From Epiperipatus broadwayi (Eukaryota; Onychophora; Udeonychophora; Euonychophora; Peripatidae): DNA of 64,000 nucleotides. Shown piece by piece: positions 10,446 through 33,151 of the stretch; position 1 is the stretch's first letter, and each line of letters opens with the position of its first letter. The position numbers were made by a program, and so were the translations under genes. The notes below the pieces were generated by a model. The model searched no databases. It was not told where the DNA came from and saw only the letters and a program-made list of their open reading frames with translations. The DNA lies in contig JAQFVV010006354.1 of NCBI GenBank assembly GCA_028023455.1, forward strand, positions 1,685,615 through 1,749,614, in the 5' to 3' direction.

Positions 10446-10741
10446 ATGTGGCCCAGATTAGAGTGGTTAAGTTGTCCTTTATCATATTTAATCAATGAAT
10501 GCATGGGTGGTTGTTATTGGAGGGAATTTAAGTTCATTACTCATTTTTTCAGCACTGTCTTGGTTAGTTTATCATCCCTAGAATTGACTCTTTGATTTGC
10601 ACCAAATCAACTCTACTTTGGGCAGTATGCACTGCTCAGATTGGGTTATTTCCTGGTGACCATCCCCAGGAATTACCTCCATACTACTGTTTTCAGGTGG
10701 TGTGTCATGCTCTTTGATTAAATCAACTGACAAGTCAGTTT

Positions 10742-11113
10742 TTATTCTTTTCCCTTTTTTGGTTTTATTCTTTTCCCTTTTTTGGTTTTATCTGGTGATT
10801 CATTCATTGTCAGATGAGCTCTTACTAGAATTGTTGGACTTTCCCCCTGCTTATCATCCCTAGAATCCTCATTGCCACTGTTAGCACTTTTGGACTTCCT
10901 TTTTATTTTTTTACTGCTGGAGGGAATAATTTCTGTAATCAAAGCATCTGACTTTGGGGATGAACTGCTGCTTCTAGAGGAGTGGATCAAAACAATAGTT
11001 ACCGAATTGTTCTCAACTTCAGTAGCACCAGAAGATTTTGGCAGGTTGAGGCTGATTACATTGCCATGTGCATACTTTGAAAATGTGTTACATTTAACAA
11101 TCCTTAAATACAA
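10742..11113 (-). pseudogene. LINE ORF1-like basic/serine-rich region
   Basis: An open minus-strand frame of 123 codons. It has a Ser-rich middle (SSRSSSSSPKSD) and a Lys-rich end (KKIKRKSK; KTKKGKRIKPKKGKE). The Lys-rich end is partly made by a 24-25-bp tandem duplication at 10742-10791. It precedes the endonuclease in the right order for an ORF1 C-terminus. No RRM or zinc knuckle is visible, so the identity rests on position and charge. An overlapping plus-strand frame (10872-11126) is taken as its shadow. Confidence 0.45.
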
Positions 11114-11129
11114 AATGAAATATTAAAAA

Positions 11130-18201
<7,072 letters not shown>

Positions 18202-18206
18202 ATAAC

Positions 18207-18252
<46 letters not shown>

Positions 18253-18253
18253 G

Positions 18254-18292
<39 letters not shown>
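18202..18292. repeat. (TA)n hairpin: ATAACCAAA-(TA)n-TTTGGTTAT, then a second (TA)n
   Basis: The first TA run (18211-18248) is bracketed by the perfect inverted 9-mers ATAACCAAA (18202-18210) and TTTGGTTAT (18249-18257). A second TA run follows to about 18290. The whole 56-bp segment is self-complementary and could extrude as a cruciform. Confidence 0.95.
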
Positions 18293-18295
<3 letters not shown>

Positions 18296-21200
18296 ACTCT
18301 TATTTGCTAGTAGTATTTTAAATCACATATCTAGTATTTGTTTTATATATAGATAGAATAATAAAGAATGGCTAATAAATACTTAGATAGATAAATGAGA
18401 TTATTATTTTTTAATTATTAGATAACTTGAATAAAATAATAAGAATAAAATGCCATAAAAATACTCATGAAAATAAACGAGTGCTTCATAATAAATAAAG
18501 TCAATAGCTGAAAAAATGTTAAAGAAGTTTATCACTTATTAAGTATGTAATTGTTATTAATTATTTCTACTTCCATAACAGTTTTATAAGTAGAGTCATA
18601 CATAGATGATTACTTTATCCAAGGCACATCGATAATTATCATGTTTTAATATCTATACCCTGTTATTAATAATACGATTATTAGTATCAAATACAATCTA
18701 TATGACATTTATAAATTTGTGGAAAATAAATTTTAAAACTTGCAATAAAATTTAAAAAAAAAACCCACACACACTCACAAAAAAGGTTTTTATGTTTTTA
18801 AAAAATATAAACTGAATTTCGACAAGATTTATTGATATATATTATTAGAAAAAAATGTTTCAAGTTCAAAGGAAGAAAACACTTGTGAGACTTTTTGTAG
18901 CCTTGAATTATTTAAAAAATTGTAAAAAAAAAAAAAAGTTAAATCGATTAAAATTTATTAGCTGTAAAAACAATAAATAATATTCAGCGTTTTTAATCTA
19001 TAAACAAAAGAAGTAAACAAATATGTTAATAGGAAAAATAAATTAAAATCGTATTCATTTAATAAAAAATAACTTAAAGTTAATTTAAGATATAATTGTA
19101 TTTAAAAGAAAAGCAACGTAGTTATATATTATAAGAAGAAATTCATAGTTAAAAGATTAATAAAACCAGACACTGAAATATTTCCTTCGAAGGTTTTAGT
19201 AACTAAAAATATTCATAGACAATGCAAAATGCATCTGTTCGTTTCAAAAACATAGACACTTTTTACAATTAATGTAATCAGCTAATGTTATAATAAGTCT
19301 AATGTGACCTTGAAAACTAATATGATAAATTTTAAAATAACAAGATAATATGTTTTATTGTAGTTATTTTATTACCAAAATTTAACAAATTATAGAAAAG
19401 CAATGTTTGTAAAATATATAATTTCTTTTTCATGGTTTAACCAGTACACCGACGAATTATTGCAAGTGAATGAAAGAAAAAAGACATTAATAAGTTTCTA
19501 TAACGCAGCAATACAATATTTCATTTCAATCTGATGAACATTCTTTTATTTAAAGTTGCTCTCTAGAAACTAATTCAAAAGGTTTGTATCCTGCAATAGA
19601 ACAATTAAAGGGTCATTTTGCTTTATAATTTAGGGTTTTACGATCTATTAGGATCAAATTTAGAACTTTGTGTCCATTTATTATAATTTTTTCTAAAAAA
19701 ATGTTCAATCCAATTCCATTTCCAATCTTGTTTTTTTTTTAAAAAAATCTTTAATGTTAGAGCAAATATACAACCTTTATATACTATTTTGGATCTAAAG
19801 ATTATTCTGATTTTTTTTAAATGTCCAAATATTATACTCCTAAGTATAAAATGATAAAAAATAGTTTTTTTAAAAAAAAATACATGTAACTCTTTTTTAA
19901 TACTGATATTTTAACCAAAACTTCCAAAAATGTATTCTATTATTAATTTTATTCATTATATTACCATAAGTGCTATACATATTATTTATATTAATTAACT
20001 ATTTCTCAATTATTCCTAACATTAGTTGTTTTCTTTTTTTGTAAAGTCAATGAATAATGCTTAATTTTTTTTTTGGTATGCTTTTTAATTTGCACTTTTG
20101 GTTTCTTTTAGTAGCTTTTATATCATATCTTGTCAAAACAAACACAAAATCTAAATGTCTTAAATAATCTCCACTTAATTTTATTCCTTTAGCTTGCAAT
20201 TTAATTCACATAATATTTCCCCCAAAATATGTTATAAAACACATTAAAGATATGAGGTTTATATTTTGCTTCAAATAATAGATTAAATCTTGCACTATTA
20301 TACAGCTGATTATTCCAGCTATGAATATGACAGTAGCTGTGAATATGAGAATATTGTAACTCTTGAGAGTACACAAACTTATTTTAAATACTTAAACTAG
20401 AAAGAAAAATCTATAAAACACTTTGGAGAGATGGAATCATTTAATGGCCTACACTTATCAATGTTATCTTTTTAACTATTGTTGCATTTTGATAAATATT
20501 TGTAAGAATTTTACATCTTAATACTTTAATATTTATTGAATGTTTATAAAATAAATACATTTTTATAAACTATAACTCCAAGGTAGATAAAGTGAACTTC
20601 CAAGCATTAGTCTATAAGAATTTATGTTTACAATTTTAAAATGATTCAAAATATTTCTAATTATAAAATCTAAATATTAACACACTGTGAATCAAAAGAT
20701 TTCAGAATGTTGATTTCTAAATGAATCAGTGAAGTATTTACTAGCTTCGTGCTCTCAAATCAAAATGCTGTAAATTTGCCTATATTATTAGAAAGTAGGT
20801 TGAAGATAAAATGGTCACTCTTATCTTTATAAAGTCATAATCTTGTGTTAAGATTTGTAGAGGTCACTCTCATGCTAAAATTAAGCACTCAAAAGGCACA
20901 TAGCTTTAAGGTTAAAGTATTATATGTATTTATTATTAGATTTAATTTATGATAAAGAACTTTAAATTAAATCACATTTTTGGTTGGTTTGAGTTCAAAA
21001 CTTCTTTATAGGCAAGTTATAACTTTAATAATAATTATAAAATTCTTATATAGAACTGACAAAACACTGATTGGATTGATATTTTTAATCTTTTTTTTTT
21101 TTCACATTTCTAAAATATCAACATCACTACAACAATTTACCAATCATTGCATATAATTAACATTTAGACATTGAATGTATTGGTTTTAAACAATACATAT

Positions 21201-22980
21201 TTTTTTTTACCTATTTTTAAAAATTATTTATAAATTTATCAATTTCTATATCTTCATAGATATAACTAATTTTCATTTCAGATATTAGAAGTTTTATAAG
21301 TGATTTTTAAAATAATAAAAGCTATTTTTATTTCAATTTTTTATTAAAATATCTATCATATATATTATAAATAAGGACAAAAAATCTGTCACAAAACAAT
21401 AATTTACTAGCGCGCATATATATATATATATATTACATTTTTCATTATGTATTTTCTCTTTTAGAAATAATGCCACCTCACACACAATATCGAGTTATTG
21501 CTTTATATTGTTAACTTTCATGTTTTGCTATAGTTCTCACTGATATTTTATTTATATAATTTACATCATGCTTATCTTTCTATCTAATTTTTTTAAAAAA
21601 ATAGCTATCCAATTCTTCTAAGTGGGACATTCATATATTTTTATATAATACCTTTCTTTTACACCAGACTTATCTCAGAATAAAATGTATTAATAAATTG
21701 CTGCTTTTACTATTAGCTGTTTGTATAGCAGTCTTATAATTTATATGTTATTTTTATGAAAGCTGGAGACATCTTTAATGCTTGATAATATGTTAAAGCA
21801 TTACATGTTCTAATTAAAAGTCTCTACTTGGCAATTCTTTAGAATAATAATATCAACTGTTTGTTTAATAGTTTTACAGTAAAAATGGTTATGTTTCACT
21901 AATCGACTTTCACTTTGTGTTATATATATATATTGCAATTTTGAAATCCATTTTTTCTGTTATCTTTTTTGTGATTGACATATCCATTTTAATTTTAGAT
22001 TGTTATCGAAAAATCATTTAATATTTATATTTTTTTTATATATTTTTTAGATAATATATAAAAAAAAATTTCACAAATCTGTGTCTGCTGTAATTTCTGA
22101 TTCCATAACTAAATCTGCTAAGAGTATAATTTTTATAATGTATTTTATCATAAAATAATTTAAAATTTATATGTAATTTAATTTCAAATATTCTGTTTAT
22201 GTATATAAAAACTCTCTACTTATTTGATAATAAAAGTTTATTTGTCATAAACCAGAATTAAATAAATTTCTATAACTTATTTATGATTGCTATTCTCTTT
22301 AATGTACCATTAATCCCCTCATTGTTCGTTTTCTGCCATTAATTCATAGTAAATTATACTTTATTTGTGTTTTCAAAATGTGGCCTTCTATAATAAAGTA
22401 TGTTCATTTTCCAAATAATTGTTATTGTTTTTTTTCATTTCTTCTAACTTCACAATATCTTATTTATATATTAAATAGTTTTCTTTTTCTAATTGTTTTT
22501 TTTTAATTTGTTTACTTACCAGTTATAGATAGTTGAATAAATAATCATCACTGAATAGCAGTCTAGATTAATAATCAGACATCATTCACATTTTATGTTT
22601 ATGCATCAATTGCTTTATCTGATTATTTTATAGTCTCTTCAAAATAAGCCTTTAATTTATTTTGTTTGTTATTGGTAAAAATAAAAAAAACAATTATCAT
22701 TCAGTTACTATTTTTACCTTTAAAAACGTCCATCAGTGTATTATTATTATTTTTATTATTATCTTAAATTTCGGGGAAAAAATACATTTATTACATTGAC
22801 TGACAGATGTTGATAAACAACCGTTTCTTTTTGATTAGTTGCTGATGTCAATAACATGAAAGTATAAAATGGACCTAAGAATTTGTCTTGATCTGTTTCT
22901 CTATGTCTTTAAGAGGAATCAAAAGATCTACTTTTAACTATTAATAAACTCGTTTTATAGATAATTTCTGATTAATATCA
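18293..22980. other. AT-rich desert
   Basis: No supported gene is seen. Short open frames here have no family motifs. There is a small (TA)n at about 21416-21432. Confidence 0.6.
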
Positions 22981-25230
<2,250 letters not shown>

Positions 25231-25302
25231 TATATTTATATTGTTGGTATACGTTAAGTGATTTATTTCATTATCAGGTTTCTTTATTTTACAGATCATT
25301 AT
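25231..25302 (+). repeat. 72-bp direct duplication flanking the LTR element, left copy
   Basis: The segment from TATATTTATATTGTTGGTAT to ACAGATCATTAT ends exactly where the 5' LTR starts (TGTGAAAG at 25303). The same segment, differing at three positions, starts directly after the 3' LTR at 33591-33662. It is absent between LTR and internal region, so it belongs to neither LTR. Confidence 0.85.
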
Positions 25303-26940
25303 TGTGAAAGTACCATATAAGCCTCAGCTAAAACAATTTGTGTTTCTTTGTGAATTTAACTGTGCCTATATCGAATCAACAGATATAAATAACATACACC
25401 TATTTTAAGCTTTTCATATATCAGTTATATACATAAACTAATTAATATTAAAAGAATAATTCTAAAAATGAATTAATCTAATTTGTTTATACACACACAT
25501 AAATAAATGTTTCTAACTAATAGTATTTTTTTATTAACCAAAACTTGACATTGACAAAGCCGTAAGTCATCATTGCATTTTATCAGTTGAAACAAAGAAA
25601 ATAAACATTTGGGGTTCATTACAAATTGTATATTTTAAACAATAGAGAGCATGAGCATGATTATGTGATATGCTTGCAGAAATTAATCCAGTATAAAAAT
25701 GAACTAATATTGTTATATAATAATCTTCTATTTAGTTATCAAGGCAATAACTACAACTGTAAATTTCAATGTGTTCGAATTTAGAACACATTTAAGAAAA
25801 AAAGAAGATTCACTATTTTAAAACTGTCTTCAAGTAATTAATTTACTTTCTTTTAATATTACAAAGAACTAAAAAATAATCATTTAAATTAACAAGGTTA
25901 TAAGAGTTATCAACGTCTTTGGAATGAGTTTTCAAAATATATGTGTAAGAAGACAAAAGCTTATAAAGATGTTCTTTGGCTAGACAATTTATGCCAGGGA
26001 TTTCTGCTAATGTTTTAACCTGAACATGTAAATTTATTTCTACTTAATGCCTAAAGTATAATAATTGTAATTTCCACTAACAACGTTGCCTTAATAATGG
26101 AATATTATATTGAAGATTTTAAATATTTTACTACGCAAATATTTAAAAGAATGAATATTTGGATTACCTCTTCGAAGGATGATCAAGGAACTTTACCTTT
26201 CAACATTCATCATCATTTTATTTCGTCTAAGGAGGAATATGAAACCATTATTCTTTCGCATCTTGGAATACTTCATTGTGCACTTTAATAACTCTTAAAC
26301 TTTTTTCCTTTGGGGATAATTATATGTACGTGGAAAAATTACTTCGTATATTAAATTGGAGAATCGATAAGATGAACATTTTATTTTTATTTATTTAATA
26401 AAATTTAGATGTTGATATTTTGATATATGCTCTGGTGAAAGTGATGGCTGACTAACGTAAGAGTTTTTTAATTATTTCAATTTGGAAGTAAGTTTTATTA
26501 TATTCCAAATTGAACCTTACCTGACAATTATCATAATTTCTTTTTAAACAATAACATAATTAATATCAGAATACATTGTATTATTAATCTAGTGTGAATG
26601 GATATTATCTTATATAGACATATAACACACACTGAATCATTTTAATGACACAATATATAGATTTATAATGTATGGTGGTATTATTTATTGTACACATGAT
26701 TTTAAATTATATATATGTAAATAATTACATTATATTTTTTCTAAATGTTAAATAGTTTATTATTGTATATATATAAGCACAGATTATAATTCTAAATTTT
26801 AATATTTTTATTATTTATGTGATATTTTTGTTTCTATTATGGATTAAAATGTGTTAAACTTGATTTTAAAATTAAACAGGTCTCGTTTATTTATTTAGTC
26901 ATTTTATAAAACCAATAAATATAAATATACATACTCATGC

Positions 26941-26977
<37 letters not shown>

Positions 26978-27301
26978 CAGAGATAGCAGGAGAGGGGATT
27001 CATATATATATATATATATATATATTGAATCAACTTAGTAATTTAATATTTATAAAAAAGTTATATATAGCTTATACTAAATTTATTATTACTATGGGAT
27101 ATTTGTGGAAATGCCTGAAGAGAGTCAATTGTGATTTCTACTCTGAACTCGAATTCCAAGAGTAATGAGCTTATTAATAGAGGAGTGGATTGGATTATAT
27201 TTTAAATCACATCATCCATGGCTTTCTATAAGAAGACTCAAAGTCCAACTATAGGTAGATGCAACTTCCTCAAGTCCTAAAAAGGGTCATCCCGTTATAC
27301 A
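25303..27301 (+). repeat. 5' LTR
   Basis: It starts TGTGAAAGTACC and ends GTTATACA, followed directly by the primer-binding site. It contains a (TA)n block at 26943-27025 split by a unique 28-base segment (TTGCAGAGATAGCAGGAGAG and following). It also holds one copy of the region that is tandemly duplicated in the 3' LTR. A 63-codon open frame lies at 26097-26288. Confidence 0.9.
26097..26288 (+). other. Small open frame inside the 5' LTR (63 codons)
   Basis: It starts MEYYIEDFKYFTTQIFKRMN and ends at a TAA. The copy in the 3' LTR (32259-32450) is open over the same 63 codons. The two differ by four amino acids and by about four silent changes, so there is no clear sign of selection. No family is recognised. 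It may be chance conservation through the LTR duplication. Confidence 0.35.
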
Positions 27302-27319
27302 TGGCACCCAACATGGGGC
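27302..27319 (+). promoter_or_regulatory. Primer-binding site, tRNA-Lys type
   Basis: TGGCACCCAACATGGGGC directly follows the LTR's terminal CA. It matches the Lys1,2-type site (TGGCGCCCAACGTGGGGC) at 16 of 18 positions. Both mismatches are CpG to CpA, as expected from methyl-cytosine decay. Confidence 0.82.
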
Positions 27320-27683
27320 ATGAAACAGTAGTTTTCCATTGATTAAATCCATAGTTTAAAAAAAATTATATGAGTATGTTGTGAATTGGTAAAAATACTG
27401 AATAATAAATAATAGAGACCTTGAAATAAAATAAACCATAGTAAACAGATAAATCAGTCACTTTAAAATAAATACATAAATACGATTATAGTTTGGGCAT
27501 TAAAATATATATTATAACAATATCTTATAAAAGTAGAAAAAATAAAATTACATTTAAAGGCATAAACACAGCATGAAATCTTATGGCATACATATATTAT
27601 AACCTTGAATAGAAAGTAATTTATATAAATAAATTTAAACATTTTTCATTAATAAGAATTAGGAGTAAGAAAAAATTATTTAC

Positions 27684-28295
27684 ATGGAATCAAAACTTCT
27701 TAATATTTTGTTATCTGGTCAACCTTATCACTGGCGTGATTGGTGCATTGTTTGCAACTGATATCATCTATATATTTGGAGTGATGCTGTAGCTTTAGAA
27801 TTACCCAAAGATAGTATAGGATGGTTTCAGTTTATGTCGGATAGAAAATCTACTATAAGTATGAATGGTAGAACATGTGATACAGGTGATTGGAAACAGG
27901 GTATGGAAAGACTATAGCATGCATGCAACCAAGTTAAACCTGGTCCTCCTAGTTAATCTATTTTATCTTCACTTGATTCAACATGTTTAACCATAGAAAA
28001 TTGTTTTTTTACTTGTAAAGAGGTTGATGAGATTGTCATTAGCCATTCACATAAACAGGGTCAAGTTATTATTTTACAAAAAGATTTACCCAGTTGTATT
28101 TATGAATCTGATCTAGGTACTAAACATTTTTTTACTGCAAAAATGTTATTTGAACCTGAATTTCCTACTGGTTGGATATCTCAGATTCCCAAAGGTGAAA
28201 AGAAAAAGTGCCCTTTTAATTTTGATTTAAGAAAGATTGCACCAAGTACAAATGAAACTAACTCAGGCACTCAAATCCCACCAGCACAAGTATAA
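27684..28295 (+). pseudogene. Gag-like first ORF of the LTR element (three internal stops)
   Basis: From ATG at 27684 a 203-codon frame runs to TAA at 28293 with three in-frame stops. It begins MESKLLNILLSGQPYHWRDW and has a middle Cys/Ile-rich segment (CFFTCKEVDEIVISHSHKQG). It ends Lys- and Pro-rich (PKGEKKKCPFNFDLRK). I recognise no domain. The position, first after the primer-binding site and before a coiled-coil ORF, suggests Gag. A 5' leader of about 360 bases precedes it. Confidence 0.5.
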
Positions 28296-28316
28296 TTCAA
28301 ATAAGCTTGTCACTCT

Positions 28317-29340
28317 CCACAGATACAGGTTGCAAATCATGTACTACCTCATATTCAAGAAACTCCTACCAAAAAAGTCAACCAAACACCCATTGTTGAA
28401 ATAATACAAATTACAGAGAATATGATGACTATGCAACTAATGTTCCAGACTTTGATGAGAGAGATGAAAGAAAGTATATGCAACTTGGAAGCAAAAATGG
28501 ATAAAAACATGAACGGCTTGGAAATGAAAATGGCAACCAAGACTGATTTAAATAGTGTAAATAATGATCTGAATAGCAAGTTAGATAGTATAAAAACAAA
28601 AATAAAAACTGAAATGACTAGTTTAAAACTAAAATAAATAATAGTATAGAGATTAAGATGAAAAGTATAAAAACAAAGATGGATAGCATGAAAGAAGAAA
28701 TGAAAAAGGATGAGAAATACAGTATGAACAGCATAAAGAGTGATATCAATAGTAGGATAGACAGCATGAGTGAAAGTATGAAAAGTTTAAAAGTTACCAT
28801 GGTAAGTAAGGAAGAAACACTAGAGTTAAACAAAACTATGAACAACATGGAAGCTAAGTTAGATAATATAAAAATAAAATTGGATAGTAATATAGGTACT
28901 ATAAAAGAAGAGATGAATGGTATGGAAACACGAGTGAACTATAAGACGGATGCTATGAAGACTGATATAAATAATATGAAGAGAGAAATGAATAAAATGA
29001 AAAGTGATATGGTAACCAAAGCTGATATGAATAAAATGAATACTGATATAAAGGGAGAAATGGCTAGAATAAATGATAATATGGTAACTAAAGTTGATAT
29101 GGATAATATGGAAGTGAAATTAGAAGAAGACATAGTTTCTATAAAAGAAGAATTAAAGAAAGATATTGATAATGTAAAAGGAAAAGATGCAAGTAGAAAT
29201 CAAAGATGTTAAAACTAAATTGTTTAAAGAAATGAAACAATTATCATTAGATTTAAATAATGTTCAAAAGGATATTATTGAAAATAAACAAACTGCCAAT
29301 GAAGTAGAAAGACTTCATGACACAAAAGCATCAACCATAT
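28317..29340 (+). pseudogene. Long coiled-coil ORF of the LTR element (frameshifted)
   Basis: Open from about 28317 (PQIQVANHVLPHIQET) to 28637, it slips frame near 28637, continues 28658-29212, slips again and remains coiled to about 29340. Roughly 300 residues are dominated by Met, Lys, Glu, Asp, Asn and Ser in heptad-like repeats (MKSIKTKMDSMKEEMKKDEK; MVTKADMNKMNTDI twice with variation). There are no Cys, membrane or enzyme motifs. It probably makes a multimerising Gag-associated rod, or is an expanded low-complexity region. Minus-strand frames over it are shadows. Confidence 0.55.
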
Positions 29341-29696
29341 CGATGGCAATTTAATGCCAAGAATCCAAAGCTTACCCTGAGCATGAGGTCCACAAATATA
29401 ATGACAGCATCCAGAACAAATCACTCATAGTTCAAATGAATGTTTCAGAAGAAAACTATCATGACTATCATTTTACCATACAGCAGAGCATGAAGTAGAA
29501 GATCATTGCAGCATTAATAAAGTGCTTGAACCTGATCCAAATAACTTAGAAAGAGAAAAAGATATGGATAATGTAGAATATAAATTAAGTTCTGAATCTC
29601 AGGAAATGAGAGAAGCACAATCGAATGATAATACTGAATGTCTACATAAATTAAGACCAGATTTTTCATATTAATTACAAGTTAAATCATGAACTC
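29341..29696 (+). other. Degraded coding-like stretch after the coiled coil
   Basis: Short open pieces rich in Glu, Asp, His and Asn (YPEHEVHKYNDSIQ; NKVLEPDPNNLEREKDM) are separated by stops. They probably belong to the same decayed polyprotein. No motif is recognised. Confidence 0.35.
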
Positions 29697-30113
29697 ATGA
29701 AACTTGAGATGACTCCAGAATCTAAAGATATGATAGATGAATACAACAGTGAAGTGGATTTTGAGTCATCCCACCATATGTTTATTTATTCTCATAACAA
29801 AAGTAAAACATTTCATCAACAAGATGTTGCTAAATTGTATGACAACCTTCTGATAATATCATTATCAATGAAAATATTTAATGGCAAAGAAGGTTGTCTT
29901 AATAGAAGGTTTAATTTAGAAAATATGAATGAAGGCAATACATTTAATTGTCTTAAGTGTAAATTATGGTATATGAAGCATCACCATAATCCTGAAGATG
30001 AACAAATTATAAAGTTTTCAGACAAGAGACAGAAAGGTTCACAATTCCATAGGTTGTGTAATACTTATAAAGGTCCCTTCACTTTCATTGAACATGTTAA
30101 TGGATGTGCTTGA
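29697..30113 (+). pseudogene. Possible integrase C-terminal tail, first copy
   Basis: A 138-codon open frame whose end reads SDKRQKGSQFHRLCNTYKGP followed by FTFIEHVNGCA. 'K....FHRL...YKGPF.i' resembles the segment after the integrase core of gypsy-like elements, where the chain carries 'K..Y.GPy.I'. The first 90 residues are acidic and unrecognised (with CLKCKLWYMKHHHN). It could instead be an unrelated Gag/pol piece. The next ORF carries a different, clearer integrase tail. Confidence 0.4.
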
Positions 30114-30340
30114 AAAGTAAAGCACACATATAGGGAAGGACTTCATAGATTATGACTTTGGGATGTGACAATGGACTTTCAGTAATGATAGAATTCATTA
30201 GGCTGTTCTTTTAAGAGAATAAATGTATATAAATAAGTGAAGTAGATATTAATAAAAATAAAATGCATGAAGTTAACCAAAGTATGAAAAAAATACTTAC
30301 AGGTTTATTAGAGTACAAGTTATGGTTAAAATGCAAGTCC

Positions 30341-30456
<116 letters not shown>

Positions 30457-30465
30457 ACAAGAGAA

Positions 30466-30753
30466 AATAGAGTAAAAGCTTATAAACAACTTGTAAAAAA
30501 GACCAATCAAAAAAATAAAAATGTGAAGAAAATTTCACACAAGTTCAAAATTGGGGATCAAGTTTTTATAAAAACACCTCTTATGAGTAAACCCCAAGAG
30601 AGAAAATATCAAAAGTTTTACCATAAATATGAAGGACCTTATACTATCATAAAGCAAACAGGTCCTGATGCATTCTGGATAAATATAAAGGGAGACATTA
30701 AAGGCACTTACAAAGCTAGAGCTTTAAAACCCTATTTTGGTCAAATGAATTAA
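30466..30753 (+). pseudogene. Integrase C-terminal domain fragment (Ty3/gypsy-like)
   Basis: After the TA tract the frame reads NRVKAYKQLVKKTNQKNKNV, then HKFKIGDQVFIKT, then KFYHKYEGPYTIIKQTGPDA, ending LKPYFGQMN at a stop. 'f+.GD.V..k...' followed by 'K..pKY.GPY.I' is the usual gypsy integrase tail before the 3' end of pol. The zinc finger and DDE core are absent. About 95 residues are open without a stop, so this part is better kept than Gag. The match is by motif only. Confidence 0.72.
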
Positions 30754-31164
30754 TAATGTTTTACCACATTCTACTTATGTATAGAGTAAAATGTTAAAAG
30801 AAAAGATTACGTGAAATAGGTAAGAAGAGAAAAAGTTTTCATTTAAAAGTATATAGGTATATATACGTATAAGGATGTATATAAGTAAAAAAAAACATTA
30901 ATTTTCTTTGATGAGGGTATGTTAATAAATTAAAATTAATTTTTAGGATACTTGAAAACTAAAACCATTTTAAGAGTTAATCCATGCTGAATGATGGATG
31001 TTCTTATGTTTTGGATAGTTCTCAAAAGAGTCCATAAGTCTTTAAAAAGCAGGATGGAGAATACCAAATGAATATATGTGTCATCTATAAAAGAGGCACA
31101 TGACAATAAATCCATCAAAGGAAAATAAATAAAAAAGGGGAGAAAAAAGAAAGAACCCTATATA

Positions 31165-31259
<95 letters not shown>

Positions 31260-31466
31260 CTTCTCCTTTTATTTAAATTGAATGATTGTTAATATAGAGA
31301 AAGAGAAAGGGTTAAAAAAAAAATAGAGCAAATAATAAGGGTTGATAAAATCAGGAAAGAAAAACAAGCTCCACAACTTTATATTTAATGCAAACATTGA
31401 CACACATTAAATGTCCAAATTTTAATGGTAAATATAAAATTTGAACACTTTTAAGGAAGGAGATAA
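30754..31466 (+). other. 3' internal region with (TA)n and polypurine tract
   Basis: Non-coding. It contains (TA)n at 31159-31256 and ends with the purine run AAGGAAGGAGA (31453-31463) directly before the 3' LTR. This is the expected plus-strand primer. Confidence 0.7.
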
Positions 31467-33110
31467 TGTGAGAGTACCATATGAGCCTCATCTAAAACAA
31501 TTTGTGTTTCTTTGTGAATTTAACTGTGCCTATATTGAATCAACAGATATAAATAACATACACCTATCTTAAGCTTTTTATATATCAGTTATATACATAA
31601 ACTAATTAATATTAAAAGAATAATTCTAAAAATGAATTATTATAATTTATTTATACACACACATAAATAAATGTTTCTAACTAATAGTATTTTTTTATTA
31701 AGCAAAACTTGACATTGACAAAGCCGTAAGTCATCATTGCATTTTATCAGTTGAAACAAAGGAAATAAACATTTGGGGTTCATTACAAATTGTATATTTT
31801 AAACAATAGAGAGAATGAGAATGATTATGTGATAGCTTGCAGAAATTAATCCAGTATAAAAATGAACTAATATTGTTATATAATAATCTTCTATTTAGTT
31901 ATCAAGGCAATAACTACAACTGTAAATTTAAATGTGTTCGAATTTAGAACACATTTAAGAAAAAATAAGATTCACTATTTTAAAACTGTCTTCAAGTAAT
32001 TAATTTACTTACTTTTAATATTATAAAGAACTAAAAAAACAATCATTTAAATTGACAAGGTTATAAAAGTTATCAACATCTTTAAAATGAGATTTCAAAA
32101 TATATGTTTAAGAATAAAAAAAATTATAAAGATGTTCTTTGGCTAAACAATTTATGCCAGGGATTTCTGCTGATGTTTTAAACCTGAACATGTAAATTTA
32201 TTCCTACTTAATGCCTAAAGTATAATCATAATTTCCACTAAGAAATTTTGCCTTAATAATGGAGTATTATATTGAAGATTTTAAATATTTTACTACACAA
32301 ATATTTAAAAGAATGAATATTTGGATTACCTCTTCAAAATATGATCAAGGAACTTTACCTTTCAACATTCATCATCATTTTATTTTGTCTAAGGAGGAAT
32401 ATGAAACCATTGTTCTTTCGCATCTTGGATTACTTCATTGTGCACTTTAGTAACTCTTAAACTTTATTTTCTTTGAGGATAATTATATTTACGTGGAAAA
32501 ATTACTTCGTATATTAAATTGGAGAACTGATAAGATGGACATTTTATTTTTATTTATTTAATAAAATTTAGATGTTGATATTTTGATATATGCTCTAGTG
32601 AAAGTAATGGCTGACTAAGGTACAAGTTTTTAAGTTATTTCAATTTGAAAGTAAGTTTTATTATATTCCAAATTGAACCTTATCTGACAATTATCATATT
32701 TTCTATTTAAACAATACCATAATTAATATCAGAATACATTGTATTATTAATCTAGTGTAAATGGATGTTATCTTATTTAGACATATAACACACACTGAAT
32801 CATTTTAATGACACAATACGTAGATTTATAGTGTATGGTGGTATTATTTATTGTACACATGATTTTAAATTATATATATATATATGTAAATAATTACATT
32901 ATGTTTTTTGAATGTTAAATAGTTTATTATTGTATAAATATAAGCACAGAATATATTTCTAAATTTTAATATTTTTATTATTTATGTGATAATATTTTTG
33001 TTTCTATTATGGATTAAAATGTGTTAAACTTGATTTTAAAATTAAACAGGTCTCGTTTGTTTATTTTATTTAGTCATTTTATAAAACCAATAATTATAAA
33101 TATACATACT

Positions 33111-33151
<41 letters not shown>

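Larger units (their letters stand above)
7120..11120 (-). mobile_element. Minus-strand APE-type LINE (L1/Tx1-like), degraded
   Basis: Reading leftward, the pieces come in canonical non-LTR order: basic ORF1-like tail (11113-10742), apurinic-type endonuclease (about 10440-9700), RT (about 9100-8000) and a C-terminal Cys/His finger-like region (7600-7376). The 3' end is placed near 7120-7140, where the minus strand becomes A-rich. Coding pieces are split by several stops and frame changes. A 54-bp tandem duplication lies at 9929-9982/9983-10036. The clade call rests on the endonuclease motifs and the EDPIIHILSHC-type tail. Confidence 0.8.

Noticed and set aside
28618-29133. Minus-strand hydrophobic frames (Leu/Ile/Phe/Ser-rich)
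   Set aside because: They are reverse-strand shadows of the Met/Lys/Asp coiled-coil region, not membrane proteins.
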